Part shown: piece by piece, positions 26,528 to 38,135 of the stretch
Numbering within the stretch: position 1 is the stretch's first letter
Layout: each line of letters starts with the position of its first letter
Assembly (NCBI GenBank): GCA_001801085.1
Contig: MGWR01000025.1
Span: 43,677-97,621, forward strand
Reading direction: 5' to 3'
Source of the DNA: Gallionellales bacterium GWA2_60_142
GTDB lineage: Bacteria > Pseudomonadota > Gammaproteobacteria > Burkholderiales > Gallionellaceae
DNA length: 53,945 bases
Program-made: the position numbers and the translations under genes
Notes under the pieces: generated by a model
Told to the model about the DNA's origin: nothing
Seen by the model: the letters and a program-made list of their open reading frames with translations, nothing else
The model's database searches: none

Positions 26528-27424
26528 ATGGATAACGCCGACCTGCTCGACGAGTTCTGCGACAACCTCTGGCTGGAAGACGGCCTCTCCCGCAACACGC
26601 TGGACAGCTACCGGCGTGACCTGCGCAAGTTCGCCGCGTGGCTGGAGAAGGAGCGCGGTACATCCATTCTTGCGACGGTTCACGCCGACATCCAAGGCTA
26701 TCTCGATTATTTGAAGAACGAACAACAAGCCAAACCGAGCAGCGCTAGCCGCAATATCTCCAGCCTCAAGCGTTTGTTCCGCTACCTGTTGCGGCAGGGC
26801 AAAATTTCCGCCGACCCCACCTTGCAGATCGACACGCCCAAGCTGCCGCGTCACCTGCCCGATAGTTTGTCCGAACAGGATGTCGAACTGCTGCTGAATG
26901 CGTCCGATGTTCAGACCCCGCTAGGCCTGCGCGACCGCACGATGTTCGAAGTGCTGTACGCCACCGGTCTGCGAGTGTCCGAACTGGTGACTTTGCGCAT
27001 CGCGCAAGTGAGCATGGACATGGGCGTCGTGCGCGTGATGGGTAAGGGCAGTAAGGAACGCCTCGTGCCGCTGGGTGAGGAGTCGCTGGACTGGCTGCGC
27101 CGCTACCTCGCCGAAGGCCGTCCGGTGCTGCTCGAGGGCAAGATTGCCGACGCGCTGTTCGTCACCGCGCGGGCCGAAGGCATGACGCGCCAGATGTTCT
27201 GGTATCTCATCAAGAAACACGCGAAGACCGGCGGCCTGCACAAACCGCTGTCGCCGCATACGTTACGGCATGCCTTCGCGACGCACTTGCTGAATCACGG
27301 CGCGGACCTGCGCGTGGTGCAGATGCTATTGGGCCATTCGGATATCTCGACGACGCAGATTTATACCCATGTCGCACGGGAGCGGTTGAAGAAGCTGCAC
27401 AAAGATCATCATCCGAGAGGGTAG
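26528..27424 (+). CDS. xerD: site-specific tyrosine recombinase XerD
   Basis: XerD with XerC resolves chromosome dimers at dif under FtsK control. The 298-residue protein has an N-terminal SAM-like DNA-binding domain (DNLWLEDGLSRNTLDSYRRD) and the catalytic domain with Arg149 in YATGLRVSEL, LSPHTLRHAFATHLLNHGAD, LGHSDISTTQIYTHV with the nucleophile Tyr279, and the C-terminus RLKKLHKDHHPRG typical of XerD rather than XerC. It directly follows mltC, so the two are probably co-transcribed. Confidence 0.94.
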   Translation: MDNADLLDEFCDNLWLEDGLSRNTLDSYRRDLRKFAAWLEKERGTSILATVHADIQGYLDYLKNEQQAKPSSASRNISSLKRLFRYLLRQGKISADPTLQIDTPKLPRHLPDSLSEQDVELLLNASDVQTPLGLRDRTMFEVLYATGLRVSELVTLRIAQVSMDMGVVRVMGKGSKERLVPLGEESLDWLRRYLAEGRPVLLEGKIADALFVTARAEGMTRQMFWYLIKKHAKTGGLHKPLSPHTLRHAFATHLLNHGADLRVVQMLLGHSDISTTQIYTHVARERLKKLHKDHHPRG

Positions 27425-27582
27425 GGGCGCGAGCCGATCGACTATAGCTGGCAGCGTTTGCCGGTTTGGTTGCTTATCGCCGCGCCCCGATCTGCGACAG
27501 GATTCCGGCTTGCACCCGCAAGGGGTACGCGTGGTTGCAAGGGCTAAAGCCCCAACAACACACGTAGCGCCGGAATGGCAAG
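27425..27582. other. intergenic stretch between convergent xerD and argJ
   Basis: 158 bases without a gene. It holds a small hairpin GGGCTAAAGCCC (27540-27551) and another GC-rich stretch, but no T-run terminator that I can call with confidence. Confidence 0.4.
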
Positions 27583-28800
27583 CTAGCTGCGATAGCTCGC
27601 GTTGATCTTCACGTAATCGTAAGAAAAATCGCAAGTCCACAACGTCGCATTCACCGTTCCGCGATTCAATACAACGCGGATGGTGATGTCGCTCTGCTGC
27701 ATCACGCGCTGGCCGTCTTCTTCACGATAGCTGGCAGCGCGCCCGCCGTTCTCCGCAACCAGTACGTCGTCGAGATACAGGCTGAGCACATCGACATCCA
27801 GGTCGCCCACGCCGGCATAGCCGATCGCGGCGAGGATGCGGCCGAGGTTGGGATCGGATGCGAAGAACGCGGTTTTGACCAGCGGCGAGTGGGCGATGGC
27901 GTAGCCGATCTTCTTGCACTCGGCTTCGTCTTTGCCGCCCTCGATCCTGATGGTGATGAATTTGGTCGCGCCCTCGCCGTCGCGCACGATGGCTTGCGCC
28001 AGCACGGTGGCGACTTCGGTGACAACGGTTTGCAGCGCGGCGCGATTCGACTCGTTGACCACCGCGCCGCTCTTGCCGGTGGCGATCAGCATCAGCGCGT
28101 CGTTGGTGGAGGTGTCGCCGTCGACGGTGATGCAGTTGAACGAACGGTTCGCGGCCTCGCTGACGATCTGCTGCAGCAACGGTTGCGCGACGGCGGCGTC
28201 GGTGGCGATGTAGCCCAGCATGGTCGCCATGTTCGGGTGGATCATGCCGGAGCCCTTGGACATGCCGGTCACGGTGACAGTCTTGCCGTCAATCTGCACC
28301 TGACGCGACACCGCCTTGGCGACGATGTCGGTGGTCATGATCGCGTGGGCGGCGTCGAACCAGTTGTCCTCGACCGCATCGGCCACCGCGCGCGGCAGGC
28401 CGGCGGCGATCTTCGCGACCGGCAGCGGCTCCATGATCACGCCGGTGGAGAACGGCAGAATCTGCGACGGCTTGCAGCCCAGCAGGCCGGCCAGCGCGGC
28501 GCAGGTCGCGCGCGCGTCCTGCATGCCCTGCTCGCCGGTGCCGGCATTGGCGTTGCCGGTGTTGACCACCAGCGCGCGGATGCCTTCAGGCTGCGCCAGA
28601 TGCTCGCGCGCGACGATCACCGGCGCGGCGCAAAAGCGGTTGGTGGTGAACACGCCGGCGACCTGTGCGCCTTCGCACAGTTGCATCACCAGCACATCCT
28701 TGCGGTCGGGGCGCTTGATGCCCGCTTCCGCAGTCCCCAAGGAGACGCCCGCAACGGGCAGCAGTTCGCCCGCAGCGGGCGTCGTCAGATTAACCGGCAT
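27583..28800 (-). CDS. argJ: bifunctional ornithine acetyltransferase/N-acetylglutamate synthase
   Basis: ArgJ recycles the acetyl group from N-acetylornithine to glutamate in arginine synthesis, and can often use acetyl-CoA too. The 405-residue precursor cleaves itself at the conserved Thr (Thr193 in HPNMATML) into alpha and beta chains. Other signatures: [43 protein letters not shown]. The ATG at 28800 gives the normal N-terminus (MPVNLTTP); 18 further open codons upstream lie in a repeat and are rejected. Whether it is mono- or bifunctional cannot be told from sequence. Confidence 0.95.
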   Translation of the reverse strand: MPVNLTTPAAGELLPVAGVSLGTAEAGIKRPDRKDVLVMQLCEGAQVAGVFTTNRFCAAPVIVAREHLAQPEGIRALVVNTGNANAGTGEQGMQDARATCAALAGLLGCKPSQILPFSTGVIMEPLPVAKIAAGLPRAVADAVEDNWFDAAHAIMTTDIVAKAVSRQVQIDGKTVTVTGMSKGSGMIHPNMATMLGYIATDAAVAQPLLQQIVSEAANRSFNCITVDGDTSTNDALMLIATGKSGAVVNESNRAALQTVVTEVATVLAQAIVRDGEGATKFITIRIEGGKDEAECKKIGYAIAHSPLVKTAFFASDPNLGRILAAIGYAGVGDLDVDVLSLYLDDVLVAENGGRAASYREEDGQRVMQQSDITIRVVLNRGTVNATLWTCDFSYDYVKINASYRS

Positions 28801-28821
28801 GAATTTTTTCCTGATATTTAG

Positions 28822-28888
28822 AGCTGGTAGCCTGTAGCTCGTAGCGGGTAGCAAAAACGGTTTGGCTACAGGCTACTCGCTACAAGCT
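28822..28888. repeat. inverted repeat with TAGC-rich units upstream of argJ
   Basis: AGCTGGTAGCCTGTAGC with CGTAGCGGGTAGC on the left, GGCTACAGGCTAC with TCGCTACAAGCT on the right, separated by about 12 bases. The arms are made of tandem GTAGC/GCTAC words. It fills the gap between the cyclic-nucleotide-binding gene and argJ and belongs to a different sequence family from the GTAGGGCGGAT elements. Confidence 0.7.
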
Positions 28889-28890
28889 TC

Positions 28891-29376
28891 CTAATAACGC
28901 CCGTGAGTACGGTAGATGTAGTTACTGAGCTCGGCCGACTCGGTGTTCATGCGGCGCACGATGCCGTGCATGTTGCGCGCCACGCCGCGCATCACGCGGT
29001 ATACGATCATCGGATGGCTGTTGATCAGCGTCTCGAACTTGACGCGTTCCAGGCTCAACACCTTGGTGTCGCCGACCGCATACAGCGTCGCACTGACTTG
29101 CGTGGCCGCACCGCCGACGAAGGTGATCATGCCCGCCAGGTCGCCCGGCTTGAGGACATGGATGGTGGCCGCGCCTTCGCTGCTCTGGATCTTCACTTCG
29201 ATGTCGCCGTGCGCGAGGATGTACAAGTTGTCCGGCTGCTCGTCCCCGGGCCGAACGATGACATCGCCGCCCTTGTAGTCGCGAACGTCGAACAATCCGG
29301 CCAGAATCTCCACCTCGGCATCACTCAGTTCCTCGGTGATGGTTGAGGTGCGCAGCGTATCGATCACTAGTGACAT
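28891..29376 (-). CDS. cyclic nucleotide-binding domain protein
   Basis: A 161-residue protein that is almost only a cNMP-binding (Crp/PKA-R-like) beta-roll: GDVIVRPGDEQPDNLYILAH, GDIEVKIQSSEGAATIHVLK, PGDLAGMITFVGG, then a helix (VYRVMRGVARNMHGIVRRMN). There is no helix-turn-helix domain, so it is not a Crp-type regulator as it stands. The phosphate-binding Arg of true cAMP-binding domains (usually RxA in the PBC loop) is not evident, so ligand binding is uncertain. It follows secA in the same direction after 22 bases, with a GGGAGAAAG ribosome site. Confidence 0.82.
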   Translation of the reverse strand: MSLVIDTLRTSTITEELSDAEVEILAGLFDVRDYKGGDVIVRPGDEQPDNLYILAHGDIEVKIQSSEGAATIHVLKPGDLAGMITFVGGAATQVSATLYAVGDTKVLSLERVKFETLINSHPMIVYRVMRGVARNMHGIVRRMNTESAELSNYIYRTHGRY

Positions 29377-29398
29377 CTTGCTTTCTCCCTTTTGCGTA

Positions 29399-32119
<2,721 letters not shown>

Positions 32120-32150
32120 GTTCTCGTTTTCTCTGCTGCAAATAATAAAA

Positions 32151-32176
32151 GGGTGAGGCGATTCATCACCTCACCC
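32151..32176 (-). terminator. Rho-independent terminator after the M23 peptidase gene
   Basis: On the minus strand GGGTGAGG (32169-32176 complement), 10-base loop and CCTCACCC (32151-32158 complement) run into TTTTATTATT (32141-32150 complement). It lies just downstream of the M23 stop and 32 bases upstream of the secA ATG, so secA probably has its own start of transcription or relies on readthrough. Confidence 0.75.
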
Positions 32177-32197
32177 CCGGACATTACTGTCTCGCCA

Positions 32198-33118
32198 TCA
32201 GCCAGCCGCTTCCTGCAGGAAGCGCACGGGATTCTGGGCGATACCTTTATAACGGACTTCAAAATGCAGGTGGTTGCCGGTGGAACGCCCGGTGCTGCCG
32301 ACCTCGGCGACTTTCTCGCCGCGCCGCACCACCTGACCCACCTTCGCCAGCAAGCGCGAAGCATGCGCATAGCGCGTCACAATGTCATTGCCGTGATCGA
32401 TCTCAACCATATTACCATACTGGGGATGGTAATCGGAGTACGCCACCACGCCGCCTGCAGAGGCGCGAATGGCCGTCCCCTGGGGCACCATGTAATCGAC
32501 ACCCTCATGCATCGCGCTGGCCCCAGTGAAGGGGTCCAGCCGCCAGCCGAAGTTCGACGAATAGAAGCCCGTGGTGATCGGCGGAATCGACGGCAGCAAC
32601 TTGCGGCTCAACTGGTTCTGCAGCAGCATGGTCTCCAGCGCCATCAGCTTGTCGCTGCGGTCGTTCACCAACTGAGTCAGCATATCGAGTTGCTGGTCCA
32701 GACCCGCCACAGACATCTGCTTTGCCGACAGCGTGATCAGCGGGCCCCCCTGCGCGGGCGGTTGATCGAAGCGAAACTCATCGGGCTTCATGCCGGTGAG
32801 CTTGGCAAGGCGCGAACCCAGCGCGTCCAGGCGCTGCATCTGCGCTTGCATCTGACCGACGCGCGCCGCCATCGCATCCAGACTGCTATGGACATAAGAC
32901 TGCTGCTGTTGCCGCTCTTCGCTCTGTATCTTGGCCAGCAACGCGCGCACGCCATCGTTCAGGCCTTCCGGCGCGAAGCGCGCCAGCGTGTATTGCAGCG
33001 CGAAGGTCGCTACCCAGACCATCACGAACACCGACAGCGCCAGCAATGCGATTTGCCAGCCGCCCAGCGTGATGCTGCGGGATTTTGCCAATCGATTGGA
33101 AACTAGAATAATATTCAC
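32198..33118 (-). CDS. M23-family peptidoglycan endopeptidase, membrane-anchored
   Basis: A 306-residue protein with a short cytoplasmic start, one membrane segment (GWQIALLALSVFVMVWVATF, about 20-39), a coiled-coil periplasmic stalk (about 65-175), and a C-terminal LytM/M23 domain: NFGWRLDPFTG, MHEGVDYMVPQGTAIRA with His and Asp zinc ligands, and STGNHLHFEVRYKG with the HxH pair. All metal ligands look intact, so it is likely active on peptidoglycan cross-links and not just a NlpD/EnvC-type activator. It is divergent from the DUF721 gene and upstream of secA. Confidence 0.85.
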   Translation of the reverse strand: MNIILVSNRLAKSRSITLGGWQIALLALSVFVMVWVATFALQYTLARFAPEGLNDGVRALLAKIQSEERQQQQSYVHSSLDAMAARVGQMQAQMQRLDALGSRLAKLTGMKPDEFRFDQPPAQGGPLITLSAKQMSVAGLDQQLDMLTQLVNDRSDKLMALETMLLQNQLSRKLLPSIPPITTGFYSSNFGWRLDPFTGASAMHEGVDYMVPQGTAIRASAGGVVAYSDYHPQYGNMVEIDHGNDIVTRYAHASRLLAKVGQVVRRGEKVAEVGSTGRSTGNHLHFEVRYKGIAQNPVRFLQEAAG

Positions 33119-33149
33119 GTCCCGCCCCCTTATTTATATTATTGATCTC

Positions 33150-33572
33150 GTGGCTCAACGATTCGGATCACTACTCGGCAGCAACCCGGAACTCCGCCCG
33201 CTTGTTTCTCGGGCGTATGCCCTGTCGGCCTTGCAGCGCCATTTCATCAAGGCTGCACCGCCCTATCTTGCGCAGTCCTGCACGGTGCTGGGACTGCAAT
33301 TCGGCACGCTCACCGTCGCTGCGGCGAATGCCACTGTCGCCGCCAAACTGCGCCAACTTGCACCGGAACTCGTTGTTTTATTGCAAAACAGAGGCTGCGA
33401 GGTTAACGGAATACGGGTCAAGGTGCAAGTCGGCTACGCCCCCGCCCCGCCTCGACAACAGCCCCGCGAACTGAGTGGAACGGCGCGCAATGCGCTGAAT
33501 AACTTCAGCGACAGCCTGAAGGAATCGCCGCTCAAACAGGCGTTGCAAAGGATATCTCGCAAGGCGGGGTAA
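33150..33572 (+). CDS. DUF721 (DciA-like) protein
   Basis: A 140-residue protein with the DUF721 fold seen as APPYLAQSCTVLGLQFGTLT, VAAANATVAAKLRQLAPELV and NGIRVKVQVGYAP. In many bacteria lacking DnaC the DUF721 protein DciA helps load the replicative helicase DnaB; this shorter secA-lpxC-linked form is a plausible member, role inferred. The start is uncertain: GTG at 33150 (MAQRFGSLLG) gives a sensible N-terminus, but no ribosome site is clear; ATT codons lie just upstream in frame. Divergent from the M23 gene by about 30 bases. Confidence 0.72.
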   Translation: MAQRFGSLLGSNPELRPLVSRAYALSALQRHFIKAAPPYLAQSCTVLGLQFGTLTVAAANATVAAKLRQLAPELVVLLQNRGCEVNGIRVKVQVGYAPAPPRQQPRELSGTARNALNNFSDSLKESPLKQALQRISRKAG

Positions 33573-33605
33573 TTCGAAACTCGCGTAGCGATTCGTTCGC
33601 CTCCT

Positions 33606-33689
33606 CACCCGCTTGCGGGAGAGGATTGAGGAGAGGGAACGGGCATGGCAAGTTTCATAATCAGGGACGGCACACTTGCCATGCCCGTT
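33606..33689. other. two hairpins between convergent genes
   Basis: A CCCGCTTGCGGG hairpin within CTCACCCGCTTGCGGGAGAG (33606-33625 region) is followed by a perfect 15-bp inverted repeat, AACGGGCATGGCAAG (33638-33652) and CTTGCCATGCCCGTT (33675-33689). They lie between the ends of the DUF721 gene and the small membrane protein gene, and the last bases overlap the latter's stop. Possible bidirectional terminator, without T runs. Confidence 0.55.
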
Positions 33690-33888
33690 AGACCAGCACC
33701 CTCCAGCCGACCAGCACGAAGTGTTCGAGCACATACAGCAGTACGAACACGGCCAGTATCAGCACGGTAAAGCGCAGTGTCTTTCGGATGAAGTCCAGAT
33801 AGCGACGGTCGCGCGTGAAGACATACATCACGCCGCCGAGCGCCAGCAACAAAACCACCAGGAAGAGAAACAGTCGCAGGATCAGCAT
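33688..33888 (-). CDS. small hydrophobic protein downstream of lpxC
   Basis: A 66-residue hypothetical protein with two predicted membrane helices (LILRLFLFLVVLLLALGGVM and FTVLILAVFVLLYVLEHFVL) joined by a basic loop RDRRYLDFIRK. Not recognised as a named family. The ATG lies 18 bases after the lpxC stop, with a weak GCAGG site, so it is likely translated from the lpxC message. Composition matches the neighbouring genes. Function unknown. Confidence 0.6.
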   Translation of the reverse strand: MLILRLFLFLVVLLLALGGVMYVFTRDRRYLDFIRKTLRFTVLILAVFVLLYVLEHFVLVGWRVLV

Positions 33889-33906
33889 GGGCCTGCCGTA
33901 CCGGAA

Positions 33907-34818
33907 TCAGGCAGTCTGTAACTGCAAGCGCAAAAAAGCCGGGGCATCTTCTACGCTGTCGTACGTAACAAACTCCCAAGCCTGCTCGTCTGCAAGCAGG
34001 GCGCGCACCAGCGCGTTGTTCAGCGCATGGCCGGATTTGAAGCCGGAGAACGCGCCGATCAGCGGATATCCCAGCATATAGAGGTCGCCGATGGCATCGA
34101 GCACCTTGTGCTTGACGAACTCGTCCTCGAAACGCAGGCCGTCCGCGTTCAGCACGCGGTATTCGTCCATCACGATGGCGTTGTCCAGACTACCGCCCAA
34201 GGCCAGGCCCTGCGCGCGCATGGCCTCGACATCCTGCATGAAGCCGAAGGTGCGGGCGCGACTGATGTCGCGCACGTAGGACTCCTCGCCCAGATCGACC
34301 GTGACATGCTGTTTGGTGTTGGCGAACACCGGATGGGCGAAGTTGATCGTGAAAGTCAGCTTGTAACCGTTGAAAGGATCGAAGCGCACCCACTTGTCAC
34401 CTTGCTTCACCTCTATGCTTTTTTTCACGCGGATGAATTTCTTGGCGGCGGACTGCTCGACGATGCCCGCCGATTGCAGCAGGAAAATGAACGTGCCTGC
34501 GCTGCCGTCCATGATGGGCACTTCGGCGCTATCCAGATCGACATAGACGTTGTCGACACCCAGGCCGGAGAGAGCCGACATCAGGTGCTCGACCGTGGCA
34601 ATGCGCACGCCGTTTTGCTCCATGCAAGTAGAGAGCCGCGTGTCGTGCACCAGCTCGGCGCACGCGCGGATATCCTCCACCGGCTTCACATCGACGCGGC
34701 GAAACACGATCCCGGCATTGACCGGGGCCGGACGCAGCCCTAGCGTGACTTTCTGGCCGCTATGCAAGCCGACGCCCGTCACGCTGACGGAGCTCTTCAA
34801 TGTGCGCTGCTTAACCAT
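33907..34818 (-). CDS. lpxC: UDP-3-O-acyl-N-acetylglucosamine deacetylase
   Basis: LpxC is the zinc-dependent committed step of lipid A synthesis. The 303-residue protein shows [40 protein letters not shown] with one zinc His, [35 protein letters not shown], and [20 protein letters not shown] with the second His and Asp ligand. Full length. It ends the dcw cluster after ftsZ, the usual proteobacterial place, with a hairpin in the 67-base gap between them. Confidence 0.97.
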   Translation of the reverse strand: MVKQRTLKSSVSVTGVGLHSGQKVTLGLRPAPVNAGIVFRRVDVKPVEDIRACAELVHDTRLSTCMEQNGVRIATVEHLMSALSGLGVDNVYVDLDSAEVPIMDGSAGTFIFLLQSAGIVEQSAAKKFIRVKKSIEVKQGDKWVRFDPFNGYKLTFTINFAHPVFANTKQHVTVDLGEESYVRDISRARTFGFMQDVEAMRAQGLALGGSLDNAIVMDEYRVLNADGLRFEDEFVKHKVLDAIGDLYMLGYPLIGAFSGFKSGHALNNALVRALLADEQAWEFVTYDSVEDAPAFLRLQLQTA

Positions 34819-34831
34819 CGGTGTCCCGGGC

Positions 34832-34856
34832 GATAAAATCGAGGCGCGATTTTATC
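34832..34856. promoter_or_regulatory. 10-bp inverted repeat between ftsZ and lpxC
   Basis: GATAAAATCG (34832-34841) and CGATTTTATC (34847-34856) with a 5-base loop. On the minus strand each arm contains TAAAAT-like or ATTTTAT words, so it could be a weak terminator for ftsZ, an mRNA processing site, or carry an lpxC -10. No -35 was found. Confidence 0.5.
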
Positions 34857-34885
34857 ACGCCGCCAATTCCCGCCCCGTCACCCCG

Positions 34886-36064
34886 TCAGTCGGCTTGTTT
34901 GCGCAGGAACGACGGAATGTCGAGCATATCCATGCCGGACTTTTCCATTGCGTCGATCTGTTCGCGGCGGCCGCGGCGCATCACGGCTGGCGTATCCAGC
35001 TCGTTGTAATTAACCCCCGGAGTGGCGATCGGCATGTTGTCCGTACCAGTGCGCTGATAAGTCGCTTCTTCGCCGCGATACACCACTTCCGGCTTCGATT
35101 GCTTGCGTGCCAGCGGAGCGCCCAGGCCGGTCGCGACCACGGTCACGCGCAGCTCGTCGCCCATCGCCTCGTCGAACACGGAGCCTACGATCACGGTCGC
35201 TTCTTCCGCCGCGAACTGCACGCATTCCATCACGTCGTCGATTTCCTTCAGCTTCAGGTTCATGCTCGATGTGATATTCACCAGCACGCCGCGCGCGCCG
35301 GACATGTTGACGTCCTCCAGCAACGGGCTGGCAATCGCGCGCTCGGCTGCGGTGCGCGCACGGTCAGGCCCGTTGGCGATTGCGGAACCCATCATCGCCA
35401 TGCCGTTTTCCGACATCACGGTGCGCACGTCGGCAAAGTCCACGTTAATCAGGCCAGGCACGTTGATGACTTCGGCGATGCCGGCCACCGCGCCCTGCAG
35501 CACGCCGTTCGCGGCCTTGAATGCTTCCGGTACGGTGATGTCGTTACCCAGCACCTCCATCAGCTTGGAATTCGGCACGATGATCAGCGAATCGACATGC
35601 TCATGCAGCGCTTCGATGCCGGCCTTGGCGAAACGCATGCGATTGCCTTCGTAGGCGAACGGCTTGGTGACCACCGCCACGGTCAGGATGTCCAGCTCGC
35701 GCGCGATCTGCGCGACGATGGGCGCCGCGCCGGTTCCGGTGCCGCCGCCCATGCCTGCGGTGATGAACACCATGTTCGCGCCGGCGATCAGCTCCTTGAT
35801 GCGCTCGCGGTCTTCTTCCGCCGCCGCTTGGCCGACCGAAGGCTTCGCGCCTGCGCCCAGCCCCTTGGTGATGTTTGCACCGATCTGCAACTGGGTGCGA
35901 GCCTTGCTGCGCTTGAGCGCCTGGGCGTCGGTGTTGATGGCGATGAACTCCACACCCTGCACGCCCTGCTCGATCATGTGGTCGACCGCATTGCCGCCGC
36001 AACCGCCCACACCGATCACCTTGATGATCGCATCCTGAGTTTCAGCTTCCATGATTTCAAACAT
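34886..36064 (-). CDS. ftsZ: cell division GTPase FtsZ
   Basis: FtsZ polymerises into the ring that organises the divisome. The 392-residue protein has VIGVGGCGGNAVDHMI, the tubulin signature GGGTGTG (106-112), the T7 loop NVDFADVRTVM, and the conserved C-terminal peptide DMLDIPSFLRKQAD that binds FtsA and ZipA, after a short variable linker. A strong AAAGGAG site precedes the ATG. 108 bases, with a hairpin, separate it from ftsA. Confidence 0.98.
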   Translation of the reverse strand: MFEIMEAETQDAIIKVIGVGGCGGNAVDHMIEQGVQGVEFIAINTDAQALKRSKARTQLQIGANITKGLGAGAKPSVGQAAAEEDRERIKELIAGANMVFITAGMGGGTGTGAAPIVAQIARELDILTVAVVTKPFAYEGNRMRFAKAGIEALHEHVDSLIIVPNSKLMEVLGNDITVPEAFKAANGVLQGAVAGIAEVINVPGLINVDFADVRTVMSENGMAMMGSAIANGPDRARTAAERAIASPLLEDVNMSGARGVLVNITSSMNLKLKEIDDVMECVQFAAEEATVIVGSVFDEAMGDELRVTVVATGLGAPLARKQSKPEVVYRGEEATYQRTGTDNMPIATPGVNYNELDTPAVMRRGRREQIDAMEKSGMDMLDIPSFLRKQAD

Positions 36065-36129
36065 CGTTTTCTCCTTTTCTTAATTGCAAAACAAACCCTG
36101 AACCCAACCTGTTACAAAACCCTGAAATT

Positions 36130-36169
36130 CATTCCCTGGAGCTCCGCGCAGCGATGCGCCCGAGGAATG
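36130..36169. other. hairpin in the ftsA-ftsZ gap
   Basis: Outer arms CATTCC (36130-36135) and GGAATG (36164-36169) enclose an inner GCGCA-GCGA-TGCGC hairpin. There is no clear T run, so a partial terminator, an RNA processing site, or a stem that sets the high FtsZ:FtsA ratio are all possible. Confidence 0.45.
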
Positions 36170-36172
36170 GAT

Positions 36173-37411
36173 TTAAAAATTGCCCTGAAACCACGTCCTC
36201 ATCCTTGCCAGTACATCGCCGAAAGAACTTGATTGCATACGCGTCTCCTCGTTGCGTTGATGATGTTCCAGACCGTACAGCAGCAGCCCGACGCCGGTCG
36301 CCATGCGCGGCGTCTTCACGACATCGGACAAGCCGCCGACATATTTCGGGATGCCCAGCCGCACCGGCATGTGGAAGATTTCCTCGCCCAGTTCGACCAT
36401 GCCCTGCATCGCGGCGCTGCCGCCGGTGATGACGATGCCGGAAGACAGCAGATCCTCGAAGCCACTACGGCGCAGTTCCTGCTGCACCAGCGAATAAAGC
36501 TCCTCGACGCGCGGTTCGATCACCTCGGCCAGCGTCTGGCGCGACAGCATGCGCGGCCCGCGCTCGCCGACACCCGGCACTTCGATCATGCCGTCGTCCG
36601 CCAATTGGCGCAGCGCGCAGCCGTGCTTGATCTTGATATCCTCGGCGTCCTGCGTCGGCGTGCGCAGCGCCATCGCGATGTCATTGGTGATCTGGTCCCC
36701 GGCGATGGGAATCACCGCGGTGTGGCGGATCGCGCCGCCGGTGAACACCGCGATATCGGTCGTGCCGCCGCCGATATCGACGATGCACACGCCCAGTTCC
36801 TTCTCGTCCTCTTCCAGCACGGCCTTGGAGGACGCCAGCGGTTGCAGGATCAACTCGTTCACTTCCAGCCCGCAGCGGTGGATGCACTTCATGATGTTCT
36901 GCACCGCGGCGACCGCGCCGCTGACTATGTGCACTTCCACGTCGAGGCGCATGCCGCTCATGCCCAGCGGTTTCTTGATGCCGTCCTGCCCGTCGATGCT
37001 GAACTCCTGTTCGAGGATATGCAGGATCTGCTGGTCGCCCGGCAGACTGATCGAGCTGGCGGTTTCCATTACGCGTTCGATGTCGCTGGGTGCGACTTCT
37101 TTCTCCTTGATCTTCACCATGCCGCGCGAGTTGATGCCGCGGATGTGGCTGCCGGCGATGCCGGTGCAGACCTCGTGAATCTTGCAATCCGCCATCAGCT
37201 CGGCTTCTTCCAGCGCGCGCTGGATCGCACCGACCGTGGCCTCGATGTTGACCACCATGCCCTTCTTCATGCCGCTTGATTCGTGCATGCCCATGCCGAT
37301 CACCTCCAGCATGCCGTCGGGTTTGACCTCGCCGACGATGGCGACGATCTTGGACGTGCCTATATCCAGACCGACCACCAGATTCTTGGCATCCTTGTTG
37401 TTTCTGCTCAT
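36173..37411 (-). CDS. ftsA: cell division protein FtsA
   Basis: FtsA is the actin-like protein that tethers FtsZ to the membrane. The 412-residue protein has NLVVGLDIGTSKIVAIVGEV, GVCIVDIGGGTTDIAVFTGG for the phosphate loops, GIVITGGSAAMQGMVELGEE, and the C-terminal amphipathic helix VLARMRTWFQGNF. Full length. 19 bases after ftsQ, with an AGGGAG ribosome site. Confidence 0.97.
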   Translation of the reverse strand: MSRNNKDAKNLVVGLDIGTSKIVAIVGEVKPDGMLEVIGMGMHESSGMKKGMVVNIEATVGAIQRALEEAELMADCKIHEVCTGIAGSHIRGINSRGMVKIKEKEVAPSDIERVMETASSISLPGDQQILHILEQEFSIDGQDGIKKPLGMSGMRLDVEVHIVSGAVAAVQNIMKCIHRCGLEVNELILQPLASSKAVLEEDEKELGVCIVDIGGGTTDIAVFTGGAIRHTAVIPIAGDQITNDIAMALRTPTQDAEDIKIKHGCALRQLADDGMIEVPGVGERGPRMLSRQTLAEVIEPRVEELYSLVQQELRRSGFEDLLSSGIVITGGSAAMQGMVELGEEIFHMPVRLGIPKYVGGLSDVVKTPRMATGVGLLLYGLEHHQRNEETRMQSSSFGDVLARMRTWFQGNF

Positions 37412-37430
37412 CGTTTACTCCCTGCTGCCT

Positions 37431-38135
37431 TTAACCGTTGAACGCCCCGCCCAGCGCGAAGCCGTTGCGGTAACGCAAATCCACATATCTCACCGACCCC
37501 TCCAGCGCTGCGAGGCTGTACGGATACACCTCGACGAAGCGCGCGAGGCGCTGCGCCATCTCTTCGCGTCCCAGCTCCAGCACCATTCCGTTGCTTAAGT
37601 GCAATTGCCAAGCATGGCGCGGACTCAGCGCGATCTGCGCGACTCGCAGCCTCAGCGGCAGCAATTGTTCGCCGAATTCACCGTAGCGCTGTGCGATCTC
37701 CTGCGAGTCGCCGTCTTGCCCGATGAATGCCGGCAGCATCTGTTCGCTCTGCGCGTCGAATACCTCGCCGTAGGTGTTCACCAGCAACGCACCGTTCCAG
37801 CGCGCCAACGCGCTGTGCTCTTCCAGCTGCACCGTCAGCCGGTCCGGGAATTCGCGCCGGATGCTGACGCTGCGCACCCAGGGCAACTGCTCCAGCGATG
37901 TACGCAGACGCTCGATGTCCACCGTGAAAAAATTGCCGTTCACCTCGCCCCGCACCTTCTGCAGCACTTCTTCCTGCATCACCCGCTGCGGCGGCGCATC
38001 CAGGCGCACGCTGTGCAGCGGAAACAGACCCGGCAGATGCACGGTGTAATACGCAGCGCCGTACAGCACCGCCATCACGCTGAATGTCATCAGCGCGTTG
38101 GCGATGTTGCGCAGCAGCGGTGCGTTATCCCACAT
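37431..38135 (-). CDS. ftsQ: cell division protein FtsQ
   Basis: FtsQ links the early and late divisome and pairs with FtsL and FtsB. The 234-residue protein has one membrane segment near the N-terminus ([20 protein letters not shown]), a POTRA domain ([40 protein letters not shown] with [15 protein letters not shown]), and a C-terminal FtsQ domain. It overlaps ddlB by 11 bases. Confidence 0.94.
   Translation of the reverse strand: MWDNAPLLRNIANALMTFSVMAVLYGAAYYTVHLPGLFPLHSVRLDAPPQRVMQEEVLQKVRGEVNGNFFTVDIERLRTSLEQLPWVRSVSIRREFPDRLTVQLEEHSALARWNGALLVNTYGEVFDAQSEQMLPAFIGQDGDSQEIAQRYGEFGEQLLPLRLRVAQIALSPRHAWQLHLSNGMVLELGREEMAQRLARFVEVYPYSLAALEGSVRYVDLRYRNGFALGGAFNG

Noticed and set aside
28822-28888. 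Small structured RNA upstream of argJ
   Set aside because: The sequence is a long inverted repeat of TAGC words with no promoter or terminator of its own; better explained as a dispersed repeat.
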